Positions 9,701 to 17,611 are shown, counted from the first letter of the stretch. The stretch: DNA of 64,000 nt from UBA1351 sp963677625 (GCA_963677625.2 CAXXSW010000012.1:62001-126000); one strand, 5' to 3'. A program made the numbers and translations. Notes: generated by a model from the sequence alone, not told the origin.

Positions 9701-10444
9701 TATCAATTGACTAATGTTATATTAAAATTTGATATACCGAATAATTTAACATTAACTGAAGCCGGTTGGACTTCAAACCTTATTGTAAGAGATATGGTTG
9801 CGGTTAATCAAGCCGTTAGTAGCCCAATGACCATGAATCTTGAGCGACAAGATAACGGAACATACGCACTGGTTAATAATGAAATTAGTGCTACATTTAT
9901 TACCACAACGACTCAAAACATTGTCATACCATCAAATTCTGTATATGTAACTTATGGAACAAATAATGATGATTATGAATATAGTTTTGTTGGTGGAGAT
10001 GAAGCAGAAGTTGTTGTTTTACCAAATGCTCCGGTTCTTGATCCAGTAAATGGTAACAATGTGATTCTTAAATCAGCGGTTGCTGAAGTTACTGTAAGCG
10101 GCTCAGTTGAAAGACAGGCATCTGATGTGATTACTGTTGATCTTCGAGTGACGGATGAGGATACCAACGAACTTAGAGTTAACGATTTGGCCTTATCTGA
10201 TGATAATGAATTTATAACTCTTATGGATTGGACTGGTTTTGAAACAGGTACAGTTAAGATACGTGCCACTTCAGTAGATGAAGAAGGTGATTGGAATTCA
10301 ACAAATGGAAATTCAGGTACAGGAAGAGACGGAAGTAATCCTGGAGATCCAGATGATCCTGACAATCCAGATGATCCAGATGATGGAGATCCAAGAGTCA
10401 AAATACTAGATCCTACGGATATGGAATTACCTGATATTTTATAG
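6728..10444 (+). CDS. Large secreted protein with two von Willebrand factor A domains
   Basis: 1238 residues with a signal peptide (about 1-32) and two VWA domains. Each has an intact metal-ion-dependent adhesion site: VIDKSGSMDD near residue 88 (DxSxS) and MLDTSNSMAW near residue 498, with LLTDGEP and LSDGAPYY further on supplying the later MIDAS aspartates. Each VWA unit is preceded by a similar beta-rich segment (QVLPQRIPADM, ELVPAEVELDADK), so the first 880 residues look like an internal duplication. The remainder has repeated beta-sandwich-like segments (VLPTVPVINPVSDDD, VLPNAPVLDPVNGNN) and an Asp/Pro/Asn/Gly-rich tail. There is no LPXTG signal. It starts 9 bp after the SLH gene with AGGAGG and ends at a strong terminator. 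Likely a surface adhesin or envelope-associated protein; ligand unknown. Confidence 0.85.
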   Translation: MGKKMMKGLSAILVVVLLANIVILNQGSFVDAYVMDKAPILVERRIDENNVELDQEVTIQYQVLPQRIPADMVGNHIVSKDKEVFIVIDKSGSMDDYITSGNVRKTRNDFAVEAANNFLDHLKEQDNVRVGVILYGSDTSILKINGKKLFDINTYENEIRAFFNGGFMGGTNLGEALRVAARNLEQFGSAQDQHIVLLTDGEPTAFSFNTARLGTSRGWWDAIGYYQHGNYGWDLNDISSVDLKDYKANGDHAEKYFVNYGTSDYNGYSLEYARLMSKNAGYNDKLKSHFISFTYNEGSKRKLDQIAEEQPNAMVYATNDQLVLNGFYEDIADEITTDFVIDQVYFQDIIPDGMEVVGKPDFISLSNNMIYGKLENIHYSLNDEGDYYIPDTRIEFEVTVKVTEAKEIFVFPESDEAFVRYSDIDEGTSYRYFDQDNVLGFIPFEIAPYVSEVKITPDKSEVYQEDQVHVDYELVPAEVELDADKLYNENTKDIIVMLDTSNSMAWALNGNKNNVSWSDKRINIAKQAAKNFVDNFDGTDTNIAIITFDKYGDIRKVNGETFNNLSVPGSAEAIKDKISSFDLDLGTNMGDAYRLAYYEFLKREDLNTDKYIVFLSDGAPYYWMTQGGNSKTYDLDEDKDYLVTKSSFKGVSRSYGSYHYTLAAIDQITDSDLGVRQFIIGISHKSGDLTKLNEFGKHALSAEVVDGNYYYAANTPSDIEAAYTDIEVSIEDQIPINDMTFTHTVPEHLVPDVSQLPKGFSYEPDTRVLTGSLTNLTMTKNDDGNYVMNPAKVSITYGFDSSSDVFFQDDSVTLTYKDLLDRPVTVVGGNAPEINVLPTVPVINPVSDDDIIDYDEVEDVVVSGTAAPDVNVYVSFKDTNNDVIQAGDDGDPSTSNPNNTTSDPKGGFKTPDTNVRPLEDGIITVEAKVIDDDGDVSTGTREVVAKTRISMINEVDVTASPSRVVAGETVKVAFDIKGSEVSLDSTWTADSYQLTNVILKFDIPNNLTLTEAGWTSNLIVRDMVAVNQAVSSPMTMNLERQDNGTYALVNNEISATFITTTTQNIVIPSNSVYVTYGTNNDDYEYSFVGGDEAEVVVLPNAPVLDPVNGNNVILKSAVAEVTVSGSVERQASDVITVDLRVTDEDTNELRVNDLALSDDNEFITLMDWTGFETGTVKIRATSVDEEGDWNSTNGNSGTGRDGSNPGDPDDPDNPDDPDDGDPRVKILDPTDMELPDIL

Positions 10445-10474
10445 TTTGTAAAACGTATAGTTACTTAGTATAAT

Positions 10475-10498
10475 AAAAGGGCACCTAGGTGCTCTTTT
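10475..10498 (+). terminator. Rho-independent terminator after the VWA gene
   Basis: AAAAGGGCACC (10475-10485), two-base gap, GGTGCTCTTTT (10488-10498): 11-bp stem with one wobble. The A/T-rich arms make it potentially bidirectional. Confidence 0.9.
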
Positions 10499-10543
10499 GT
10501 TTTGGCAATATAATAACGTGACAATCAGACCGATGGAGGTTTT

Positions 10544-12730
10544 ATGTACAATAAACGACATGAATTAATGAAAGATACAGATAAACGTAAAAAGATTATT
10601 TTGGATATTATGACATCCAAGGAATATAGGCCTCTAAAACTAAAAGAGTTTAAAATGCTCTTAAGCTTGGAAGATAATCAAATGGAAGAACTTGAGATCA
10701 TACTTCAAGAACTGATGGATGAGGGTAAAATAATTTTAACTAACAAGAAGAAATATATGATTAATGAGGATAAACATTTTATTGTAGGGAATTTTATATC
10801 ACATCAAAAAGGTTTTGGTTTTGTGGAGGTTGAAGACAGGGAAGAAGATGTCTTCATTCCTGCTGATTTCGTTAATGGTGCTTTTCATGGTGATACAGTA
10901 GCTGTTAATATCCTAAAGGAAAAATCGGGAGATAAGAGGTGTGAAGGTGAAGTCGTTAGGGTAATAAAAAGAGGTATAAGTACCATTATCGGAACATATG
11001 AACCCTCTGCATCTTTTGGCTTTGTTATACCTGACCATAAAAAATTTCATAAAGATATATTTATACCAAAACAAAGTAATAAAGGTGCAATAAAGGGGCA
11101 TAAGGTTGTTGTTAAATTAACCAACTGGGGTGATGAAAACAAAAAACCTGAAGGAGAGATTATAGAGATTATTGGTCATATAAATGATCCTGATACAGAA
11201 GTAAAAGCAATTATTATGGCTTATGATTTACCAACTCATTTTCCTGATGAAGTTATGGATGAAGTGGAAGATATACCTACCTCATTAGATGATAAAATGA
11301 TTGGTCAAGAGTCTCATAGAGAAGACTTAAGGAAGCTATTGACAGTTACCATTGACGGCGATGATGCTAAGGACTTAGACGATGCAATTACCCTTCAAAA
11401 AATCGATAATGGATATGAATTAGGTGTTCATATAGCAGATGTTACCCACTATGTTACTAAAGGCTCAAAATTAGATGAAGAAGCTTTGCTAAGAGGAACT
11501 AGTGTATATCTTGTTGATAGGGTTATACCTATGTTACCCCACCGTTTGTCTAACGGAATATGTTCCCTTAATGCAGGTACAGATCGTTTTGCCTTAAGTT
11601 GCATTATGACTGTGGATAAGAGTGGTAAAGTAGTTGGACACCGAGTTGTAGAGTCGATTATCTGTGTCAATGAGAGGATGACATATAAGAATGTTGCTAA
11701 AATTTTAGTTGATGACGACGAGAAAATGAAAGAGCGATATAAGGAGAGTTTGGAACTTTTCTACTTGATGGAAGAACTTCAAGGTTTGCTTAAGAAAAGA
11801 AGAGAAATTAGAGGATCAATTGATTTTGATTTTCCAGAAGCAAAATTTGTATTGGATGAAGTGGGTAGAATTGTTGAAATTAAACCTTATGAAAGATCTA
11901 TTGCAACGAAGATTATTGAAGAGTTCATGCTTCTGGCTAATGAAACCATTGCAGAAGATTTTCACTGGCAAGAGATACCCTTTCTTTACCGCTCTCACGA
12001 AGAACCAGATCCTGAAAAAATTCGCAACCTTGCAGAATTTATACATAATTATGGGTACTCGATAAAGGGAAAAGGGCATGAACCTCATCCAAAGGAAATT
12101 CAGAAATTATTGATAGATATCGAAGGAAGCGAACAAGAAACTATTATTTCCAGACTAGCGCTTAGGTCGATGAAACAAGCGAAATACACGACTACATCAG
12201 ATGGACATTTTGGTCTGGCAACGGACTATTATACTCATTTCACATCACCGATTCGGCGTTATCCTGATTTACAAATACACAGGATAATTAAAAGCGTCAT
12301 CAATGGACAATTTGATGATGAAGCCTATGAGTATTACGAGGAGATTTTAGATAAAGTCGCCTATAATACTTCAAAGCTTGAAAGACGTGCTGAAGAAGTG
12401 GAACGCGAAGTTTCCAAGTTTAAGAAGTGTGAGTTTATGGAAGACAAGGTTGGTCATATGTTTAAGGGTGTTATATCTGGTTTGACCAACTGGGGAATAT
12501 ATGTGGAACTGCCAAATACTGTAGAAGGATTGATCCCCATGGTTCGACTTCATGATGATTATTATAATTATGATGAAAAAACTCTATGTCTTATAGGAGA
12601 AAGAACTGGACGAGTATTCAGGTTGGGTGACACACTGACAGTAGAAGTCCTGTCAATTGACAAAAGAATGAGGACAATTGATTTTGGATTGATATATGAT
12701 GACTTGGATGATGAAGATTATCTTGTATAG
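10544..12730 (+). CDS. rnr: Ribonuclease R (VacB/RNB family 3'-5' exoribonuclease)
   Basis: 728 residues in the standard order: N-terminal winged-helix-like segment (about 1-75), cold-shock domains (GFGFVEVEDREEDVFIP and FGFVIPDHKKFHKDIFIP), the RNB catalytic domain with the acidic metal-binding cluster IDGDDAKDLDDAI near residues 270-285 and FTSPIRRYPDL later, and a C-terminal S1 domain (FKGVISGLTNWGIYVEL). It lacks the long basic tail of some RNase R proteins. The enzyme degrades structured RNA processively and works with SmpB-tmRNA in removing non-stop messages. smpB and ssrA follow directly. The start ATG has GGAGG at 10535-10539. Confidence 0.96.
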   Translation: MYNKRHELMKDTDKRKKIILDIMTSKEYRPLKLKEFKMLLSLEDNQMEELEIILQELMDEGKIILTNKKKYMINEDKHFIVGNFISHQKGFGFVEVEDREEDVFIPADFVNGAFHGDTVAVNILKEKSGDKRCEGEVVRVIKRGISTIIGTYEPSASFGFVIPDHKKFHKDIFIPKQSNKGAIKGHKVVVKLTNWGDENKKPEGEIIEIIGHINDPDTEVKAIIMAYDLPTHFPDEVMDEVEDIPTSLDDKMIGQESHREDLRKLLTVTIDGDDAKDLDDAITLQKIDNGYELGVHIADVTHYVTKGSKLDEEALLRGTSVYLVDRVIPMLPHRLSNGICSLNAGTDRFALSCIMTVDKSGKVVGHRVVESIICVNERMTYKNVAKILVDDDEKMKERYKESLELFYLMEELQGLLKKRREIRGSIDFDFPEAKFVLDEVGRIVEIKPYERSIATKIIEEFMLLANETIAEDFHWQEIPFLYRSHEEPDPEKIRNLAEFIHNYGYSIKGKGHEPHPKEIQKLLIDIEGSEQETIISRLALRSMKQAKYTTTSDGHFGLATDYYTHFTSPIRRYPDLQIHRIIKSVINGQFDDEAYEYYEEILDKVAYNTSKLERRAEEVEREVSKFKKCEFMEDKVGHMFKGVISGLTNWGIYVELPNTVEGLIPMVRLHDDYYNYDEKTLCLIGERTGRVFRLGDTLTVEVLSIDKRMRTIDFGLIYDDLDDEDYLV

Positions 12731-12786
12731 TTAAAGGTGTATCACTTACTATTAGCATATCAGCCTATATCAAAACAATAAATCTC

Positions 12787-12814
12787 TTGCACTTTTTGTT
12801 GAGTATGTTATAAT
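12787..12814 (+). promoter_or_regulatory. Promoter upstream of smpB
   Basis: TTGCAC (12787-12792), 16-bp spacer, TATAAT (12809-12814), in the 144-bp gap between rnr and smpB. smpB may therefore be transcribed independently of rnr. Confidence 0.55.
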
Positions 12815-12874
12815 ATGTTTTACGTGTCTGAGTGTATAGATGACTATAGATAATGGGAATGAGGAGGTGATACC

Positions 12875-13348
12875 ATGGCGAAAAATAAAGATCTCTACAA
12901 GCTGATAGCCAATAATAAAAAAGCATATCATGATTATTTTGTGGAAGAGACTTTTGAATGTGGTATCGTACTCACAGGAACTGAAGTTAAGTCTATGCGA
13001 CAGGGCAAAGCTTCTGTCAAAGAAAGTTTTGTCAAGGTTAGAAACCGCGAAGTTTTTATTACTAATATGCATATTACACCTTATGAACAAGGTAATATTT
13101 TTAATAAAGATCCGCTAAGGACAAGAAAGCTTCTGCTTAATCGATATGAAATTAATAAGATTGAAGCTGCTGTCGCTCAAAAGGGATATACACTCATGCC
13201 CCTTAAAGTATACTTAAAAGGGAGTCTGATGAAAGTGGAAATTGGCCTTTGTAAGGGTAAGAAACTTCACGATAAGCGTCAGGACATAGCAAAAAAAGAT
13301 CAGCGAAGAGCCGCAGAGAAAGATTTTAAGGTCAAGAACCTTTACTAA
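12875..13348 (+). CDS. smpB: SsrA-binding protein SmpB
   Basis: 157 residues, the usual length. Seen: the core FECGIVLTGTEVKSMRQGKASVKESFV, the helix region, and the basic C-terminal tail ending in KKDQRRAAEKDFKVKNLY, which enters the ribosomal A site with tmRNA. SmpB binds the tRNA-like part of tmRNA and is needed for trans-translation. The start is set by GAGGAGGTG eight bases upstream of ATG. ssrA begins 29 bp after the stop codon. Confidence 0.97.
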   Translation: MAKNKDLYKLIANNKKAYHDYFVEETFECGIVLTGTEVKSMRQGKASVKESFVKVRNREVFITNMHITPYEQGNIFNKDPLRTRKLLLNRYEINKIEAAVAQKGYTLMPLKVYLKGSLMKVEIGLCKGKKLHDKRQDIAKKDQRRAAEKDFKVKNLY

Positions 13349-13377
13349 ACTCTGTATTAATAGATGCTCACCAGTAC

Positions 13378-13723
13378 GGGGGTGTACTGGTTTCGACGGG
13401 GATCTTGAAGCAAGAGAAGCCATCCGCAGAACCGGAGTCTGCGTCATCAAGCCGGACAATAATTTAAACGCTGAAGATAATTTAGCATTCGCAGCCTAGT
13501 GCTGCGTGTCAGCCCTAGACCACCCGCTGTTTAGGAACCTGGCATCGACTCTGCGGGGAACTATACTGCTTAAGCTTTGCGGCGGATATAGACCTTATGA
13601 AGCTACTAAAACCGTAAGTTTGTCTACTAACGTGCGGTAGAGGGAATGTCAAAGACTAGACTGTGATGGGAGATGCTCTGGTGGATCGGTTTTCGGACAG
13701 GGGTTCGATTCCCCTCACCTCCA
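13378..13723 (+). ncRNA. ssrA: Transfer-messenger RNA
   Basis: The 5' end GGGGGTGTACTGGTTTCGAC is the conserved tmRNA start and pairs as a 7-bp acceptor stem with CACCTCC at 13716-13722 (one G-U), leaving A13723 as discriminator. CCA is not encoded (GCA follows). The T-arm GGTTCGATTCC lies just before the 3' acceptor strand. The tag reading frame ends GCT-GAA-GAT-AAT-TTA-GCA-TTC-GCA-GCC-TAG (13470-13499), giving ...AEDNLAFAA. Reading back in frame to GAC at 13455 gives DNNLNAEDNLAFAA, but the resume codon is inferred. It is placed directly after smpB. Its 3' side borders the accessory island, a common integration point. Confidence 0.97.
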
Positions 13724-13735
13724 GCATTGAAAAAG

Positions 13736-13776
13736 TTCCAAACCCTTGATTTTACTAGGTTTGGGGCTTTTTTCTT
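13736..13776 (+). terminator. Rho-independent terminator of ssrA
   Basis: CCAAACC (13738-13744) pairs with GGTTTGG (13758-13764), extended by G-U pairs, followed by CTTTTTTC. Confidence 0.9.
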
Positions 13777-13797
13777 TTTGGAAATATTGGGTACAAT

Positions 13798-14472
13798 TTA
13801 GTAAATTGCGTCTATTGCAGCTGCAACAATATCATGAATGGAGTTAAATGACTGACTCTTTGTTGAATGATCCAAAAGTGCCTGAACTGCGTCGATACCA
13901 TAAGAACTTTTTGTATAGACCTCGGTTGCTACAGCTCTTCTAATGTCTTGTGGACTATATTCAATCTTATTCAGTTTCTTACATGACCCTTGTAACTTGG
14001 CAGCAATAGAACTTTAATAAGCTTTTTCTTGTTCTATAGGAAAGTCCTCCATAGGACTTTCCGTCGGCAGTTGGAACAATTTGCCTTCGGTAAAACCGAG
14101 GATGTAAAACATCCTCTTTGTTCTTGTCAGAAGAAATAGCGCGTTCAATTTTCGTTTCTAACCTTGCTCTAGAGATACCATAGCGTTTCATGTTGAATAT
14201 ATCGGGAATAAAGGAAATAAAGTTGTTAAGTCCCATTAAATTAGCCATTGAGCACAATTCTTTCATGATTAACTTCATGTTATGAGTTGCTTTATTAGTA
14301 AGTTCAAACTTGATAATTGTATTATTGATGGAATTGGTTACATCAATGGAGGTTAATTTCTTATATATATGGACATTATGGGATGAGCTTTATAGAATTT
14401 TTCATATATTTGTTCTTCCAGCTTCTCAGTATCTATAAATAGTATACTGTTGAATGGAAAAACTGGAAAGCA
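13798..14472 (-). pseudogene. Decayed minus-strand gene behind ssrA, family not recognised
   Basis: Reading the minus strand gives protein-like text broken across frames: SILFIDTEKLEEQIYEKFYKA..., then KKLTSIDVTNSINNTIIKFEL..., MKELCSMANLMGLNNFISF, ISRARLETKIERAISSDK, then the dispersed repeat (14031-14125), then QEKAY-stop-SSIAAKLQG..., and IEYSPQDIRRAVATEVY, SSYGIDAVQALLDHSTKSQS, ending ...AAAIDAIY at 13798. So there is at least one frameshift, one repeat insertion and one stop in roughly 200 codons. The tail SPQDIRRAVAT...AVQALLDHS loosely resembles the R...H block of tyrosine recombinases, but the first histidine position is Q and the match is weak. The 99-codon open frame inside it (14278-13979) is an artefact of the inserted repeat. 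Confidence 0.5.
14031..14125 (+). repeat. Dispersed intergenic repeat, variant copy with different core
   Basis: It shares the outer boxes (TTCTATAGGAAAGT at the left, CTCTTTGTTCTT at the right), but the middle differs from the standard element. The left hairpin is GGAAAGTCCT/AGGACTTTCC (10 bp) and the right hairpin GAGGATGT-AAA-ACATCCTC (8 bp), in place of the long nested arms and GAGGC-GAA-GCCTC of the other copies. It interrupts the decayed gene. TTCTTGT occurs at both flanks and could be a target duplication. Confidence 0.75.
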
Positions 14473-14525
14473 AAATTATAGTAATTGGAGTGGATTATTC
14501 ATACTATCACACTGGAAGCAATAAA

Positions 14526-14630
14526 ATGAAAAAGATTTGTAATAAATTAACTGTGTATCTTAATTCTTTATATGCTAGAATAAGGTTGGCGGGTGGAGAA
14601 ATCATAGATTTCCCAATAAAAGACAATTGA
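14526..14630 (+). CDS. Possible 34-residue small protein
   Basis: ATG 14526 to TGA 14628 encodes a short basic peptide beginning MKKICNKLTVYLNSLYAR. GGAAG lies about nine bases upstream. Nothing recognisable. It lies in the otherwise gene-poor stretch 14473-14730. It could be a remnant. Confidence 0.25.
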   Translation: MKKICNKLTVYLNSLYARIRLAGGEIIDFPIKDN

Positions 14631-14730
14631 ATACTAAATTATTCCTTAATTAGATTGTACTCATATATGTATTATTATCGACATTCAGAAATTTTAGTCG
14701 TTAACATTTTGACGTAGGCTTAATTTTCAA

Positions 14731-14757
14731 AAGTCTTAAACCATAACGTTATATGAC
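14731..14757 (+). repeat. attC-like palindrome remnant E (right end only)
   Basis: AGTCTTAAACCATAACGTTA and the following TATGACAG match the right end of copies A-C (GTCGTAAACCG...AACGTTATGTGACAG). No left half is recognisable. The GTTAT at 14748-14752 would mark the left boundary of the first cassette. Confidence 0.6.
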
Positions 14758-14802
14758 AGGAAATGTCTGCTTTAATATCAATATATCGCAATAGGAGAGT
14801 TT

Positions 14803-15258
14803 ATGACTAGTATAAAACCGAATTTAGAGAAACGAGAGAAATTAGGAATATTAAGTATGGCAATTTTAAATGGCCTCTTTATTAACTTTGATGCAGTGAA
14901 CATTGGAGTTAGGATTTTTCGTGCAATAAGTGGCTTTGCACTATGGTCAATAATTGTAATCATAGCAGTGAATTTTTTACAGAAGGATACAGATAAACTA
15001 AAGATGAACATGAAGACGGCCATATTGGGTATTGTTTGGTCAGTTAGTTTTATTCTCATGAATTTTTTTGAAAGAGGTAATCTGGTAAGCCTATTGAATG
15101 TTATTGCAGCTATTGCATTAGTTATGAATATCATTGTTTTAATAAAACGGAAAGATATAGTAGCAACAGAGGAAAACCCAATTAAATTTGGTTACATTTG
15201 GGTTGGTTTTGTTCTTCTAATACCATTTTTGATCATAGGAGTATTATTAGGATATTAA
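14803..15258 (+). CDS. Small polytopic membrane protein of unknown function
   Basis: 151 residues with about four hydrophobic segments: FRAISGFALWSIIVIIAVNF, an AILGIVWSVSFILMNFF segment, an LLNVIAAIALVMNIIVLI segment, and a C-terminal IWVGFVLLIPFLIIGVLLGY. The N-terminus is basic and cytoplasm-like. No family recognised. ATG has GGAG 8-11 bases upstream. It is the only gene between attC-like remnant E and copy A. A 7-bp inverted repeat AGATGGG/CCCATCT (15288-15310) sits between the stop codon and copy A and may end its transcript. Confidence 0.7.
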   Translation: MTSIKPNLEKREKLGILSMAILNGLFINFDAVNIGVRIFRAISGFALWSIIVIIAVNFLQKDTDKLKMNMKTAILGIVWSVSFILMNFFERGNLVSLLNVIAAIALVMNIIVLIKRKDIVATEENPIKFGYIWVGFVLLIPFLIIGVLLGY

Positions 15259-15309
15259 GAATTGAAATTATTACGGATATTTTGTTGAGATGGGACGACA
15301 TTTCCCATC

Positions 15310-15437
15310 TTATAACATACGATTCAGCGACACTCCCTTCGCTAACCGAGTCACCACTGCATTAGCCCACCCAAAGGGTCCCGGGCATAAGCAGAGGCTG
15401 TAAGCTTAGAGGCGTCGTGAACCGAGGTCCGTTATCG
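15310..15437 (+). repeat. attC-like imperfect palindrome, copy A
   Basis: About 125 bp, visibly GC-richer than its flanks. Outer boxes ATAAC (15312-15316) and GTTAT (15431-15435) pair, then an unpaired spacer (ATA left, AGGTCC right), then CGATTCA-G-CGAC (15320-15331) pairs with GTCGTGAACCG (15414-15424) with G15327 bulged and one mismatch. The middle contains hairpin-forming GCCCACCCAAAGGGTCCCGG and GCTAACCGAGTC, shared with copies B and C. The plan matches that of integron attC sites. Confidence 0.7.
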
Positions 15438-15507
15438 GACATATTGACTCGTTAAAGCTTTATGTATAATTATTACAGAGCTATTGTATTATGATGAAGG
15501 AGATTAC

Positions 15508-17577
15508 ATGAAACTAAGACACCTATGTATATGTAGAATTATTTTTTATATATTAAGTATATTATTAACACTTGTAACTTTTTCAGGTTGTAAGATTGAA
15601 CAATCAGAAAGTGATAGTGTTAATGAACAGAAAGTTGACTCAAGAATTAATAATCAGAATATAGAAAGTGCTGAATCATCTTCAAATGATTATATAGAGC
15701 TTGATAATATAATTTTAGATGAATTATTGATTGAAGGATCTTATACCGCAAATGAGTTATTTAACAAGTATTTATTGGATAAGAATTTTGAAAGTATAAC
15801 AATGTTTGGATATGCAGATATGTATTACTATTTTATTGGGAATAATTATGATTCAGCTATTTTTAGAACTAATATGGAATTAGAAACAGTCGAGGAGCTT
15901 GGAACTATTGAAGGACTAGTTAAGGATGATATTAAGGATATAAGATTAATAGAAGACTCTAATGAATATGATGATAAAGTTATTATGCTGAAATTTAGAA
16001 GTAGTTTTGTTGTTTTAGATATAGAGTTAAATGAAATCGATAAAATTGATGTTGAAAACGAACTTGAGAAGAGTATAGATAATCTAGAATGGAATATATC
16101 ATCAGATTTATCAAAGTATGTTGTCTCAGATTCTAAGTTGGGATTAGATATATATAATAGAAACGGAGAACTTATAGAGAAAATCGATTCACCAATAGAG
16201 AATGATATAAGAGATTATGAAGCTGAATATATATATAAAGATCCACAGTTCTTATTGAATGATTCAGTTATTAGTTCAGGGCATTTCTGTTGGAATGTTG
16301 ATGATGTAGCCTATGGATACTCATTGTTTGGAGATAATGAATCGGAATATGTTAAACTAAAAGGCGCTTTCAAACAGTATATACAGGAGAATAAAGCATT
16401 ATTCTTATATTACAATAAAGGCTTGGAAGCAACATATTATGATTTAGAGGCAAAGCAAAGAATAAATAGAAATATAAAAGGGGCATTTGTGGACCCTAAA
16501 CATGAGAACGAATTCAATTTTTTAGCAAATGATTATGCTTTTTCTTCTCATTTTTTAACTGACGAGAATAAGGTTATAATTTATTCAACTGATTTAATGA
16601 ATAGTAAAGTTTATAAAGTATTAGAAATTAGTAGTGAATCTCAAAAGTTCATAATTGAACCATTATTTTCTTCAGATAAAGAACTTATATTATGTGTGAA
16701 AAATGGAAATGATAATAATATAATTCGAATAAATGCAGATAGTGGATTAGAGGCGAACCATGACATATTTAAGAATCAGGATGTTTTTATAATAGTGGAT
16801 GAATATTTCCTTGGTGCATATAGTGAAGGGAAATGGATTAGTGTTCATAATAATTATAGTTGTAATATGAAATTAGATAATGATGTGAATTTAAATTCGA
16901 GAATATTTCGAGAAGGTGAAATTAAATCGAATGACTATAAACTATATAATAAGGATATGCAGGTTGCAGAGATAACTGAAATAGGATTTGGTGCTCTATA
17001 TCATTATCCTACTGCTGAGATTGAGTTTTCACCTAGAATTGATATTTCTGAGGGGTGCATTGCAACTAATAATTATGTACCTAAAATCTTCAAGTATACA
17101 GAAGTAACCAATAAAACATATGCAGAACAATTGGTATCAGAACAGTTAAGTAAATTAGAAATTGGAAATACTCCTTTTATTATAAATGAACATTATCGAG
17201 TTGATTTTGATGAAGACGGAGAAGATGAGGAGCTAATTGTTGCTAAATCATTTAATCCAGAAGAATATCAAGAATTATTAGAATTATCAAATGAGAGTTC
17301 TATGGAGAATTATGGGATATTTATGATGGTAATTCTGGTAGATGGAGATAACATAATACCATTTTATACTTTTTATGAGAAGTTGACTAAAATCAATGGT
17401 TTTGACCTTAGTGCGTATAATAATATTGAAGTTATGGGAGTATATGATATTAATGAAGATGGAGCGCCTGAAATAATACTTGGAATTGGTATGTGGGATG
17501 TGTTCAATGTTGAGGCTTATGAAATTAATAGTATTAGTGAGATAGATTTGGTTTTAAATGCAAACTTTGCATGGTGA
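15508..17577 (+). CDS. Large surface lipoprotein with calcium-loop-like repeats
   Basis: 689 residues from ATG 15508, chosen because AAGGAG (15497-15502) precedes it; an in-frame start 24 bases earlier lacks a site. The N-terminus has a hydrophobic core and lipobox TFSGC with C28 as the lipidated residue. The body shows no recognised enzyme domain and could be a beta-propeller-like fold judging by its repeated strand pattern. Near the C-terminus VDFDEDGEDEELIVA and VYDINEDGAPEIILGIG are DxDGxxE loops like those of FG-GAP/VCBS-type repeats. Very AT-rich. It is the only gene between palindromes A and B, so one cassette one gene. Role unknown. Confidence 0.75.
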   Translation: MKLRHLCICRIIFYILSILLTLVTFSGCKIEQSESDSVNEQKVDSRINNQNIESAESSSNDYIELDNIILDELLIEGSYTANELFNKYLLDKNFESITMFGYADMYYYFIGNNYDSAIFRTNMELETVEELGTIEGLVKDDIKDIRLIEDSNEYDDKVIMLKFRSSFVVLDIELNEIDKIDVENELEKSIDNLEWNISSDLSKYVVSDSKLGLDIYNRNGELIEKIDSPIENDIRDYEAEYIYKDPQFLLNDSVISSGHFCWNVDDVAYGYSLFGDNESEYVKLKGAFKQYIQENKALFLYYNKGLEATYYDLEAKQRINRNIKGAFVDPKHENEFNFLANDYAFSSHFLTDENKVIIYSTDLMNSKVYKVLEISSESQKFIIEPLFSSDKELILCVKNGNDNNIIRINADSGLEANHDIFKNQDVFIIVDEYFLGAYSEGKWISVHNNYSCNMKLDNDVNLNSRIFREGEIKSNDYKLYNKDMQVAEITEIGFGALYHYPTAEIEFSPRIDISEGCIATNNYVPKIFKYTEVTNKTYAEQLVSEQLSKLEIGNTPFIINEHYRVDFDEDGEDEELIVAKSFNPEEYQELLELSNESSMENYGIFMMVILVDGDNIIPFYTFYEKLTKINGFDLSAYNNIEVMGVYDINEDGAPEIILGIGMWDVFNVEAYEINSISEIDLVLNANFAW

Positions 17578-17611
17578 GATAATAAATTGGTAAAGTTGTC
17601 GACAATACGTC

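Noticed and set aside
9379..10401. Minus-strand frames inside the VWA gene
   Set aside because: Ser/Pro-rich shadows of D/G-rich repeats in the plus-strand coding frame.
13798..13980. Firm call of a tyrosine recombinase remnant
   Set aside because: Only a loose R...H-like pattern; the first conserved histidine is Q and no catalytic tyrosine is identifiable.
13979..14278. 99-codon minus-strand frame as an intact gene
   Set aside because: Its C-terminal 40 residues are encoded by the inserted dispersed repeat, and protein-like text continues in other frames on both sides.
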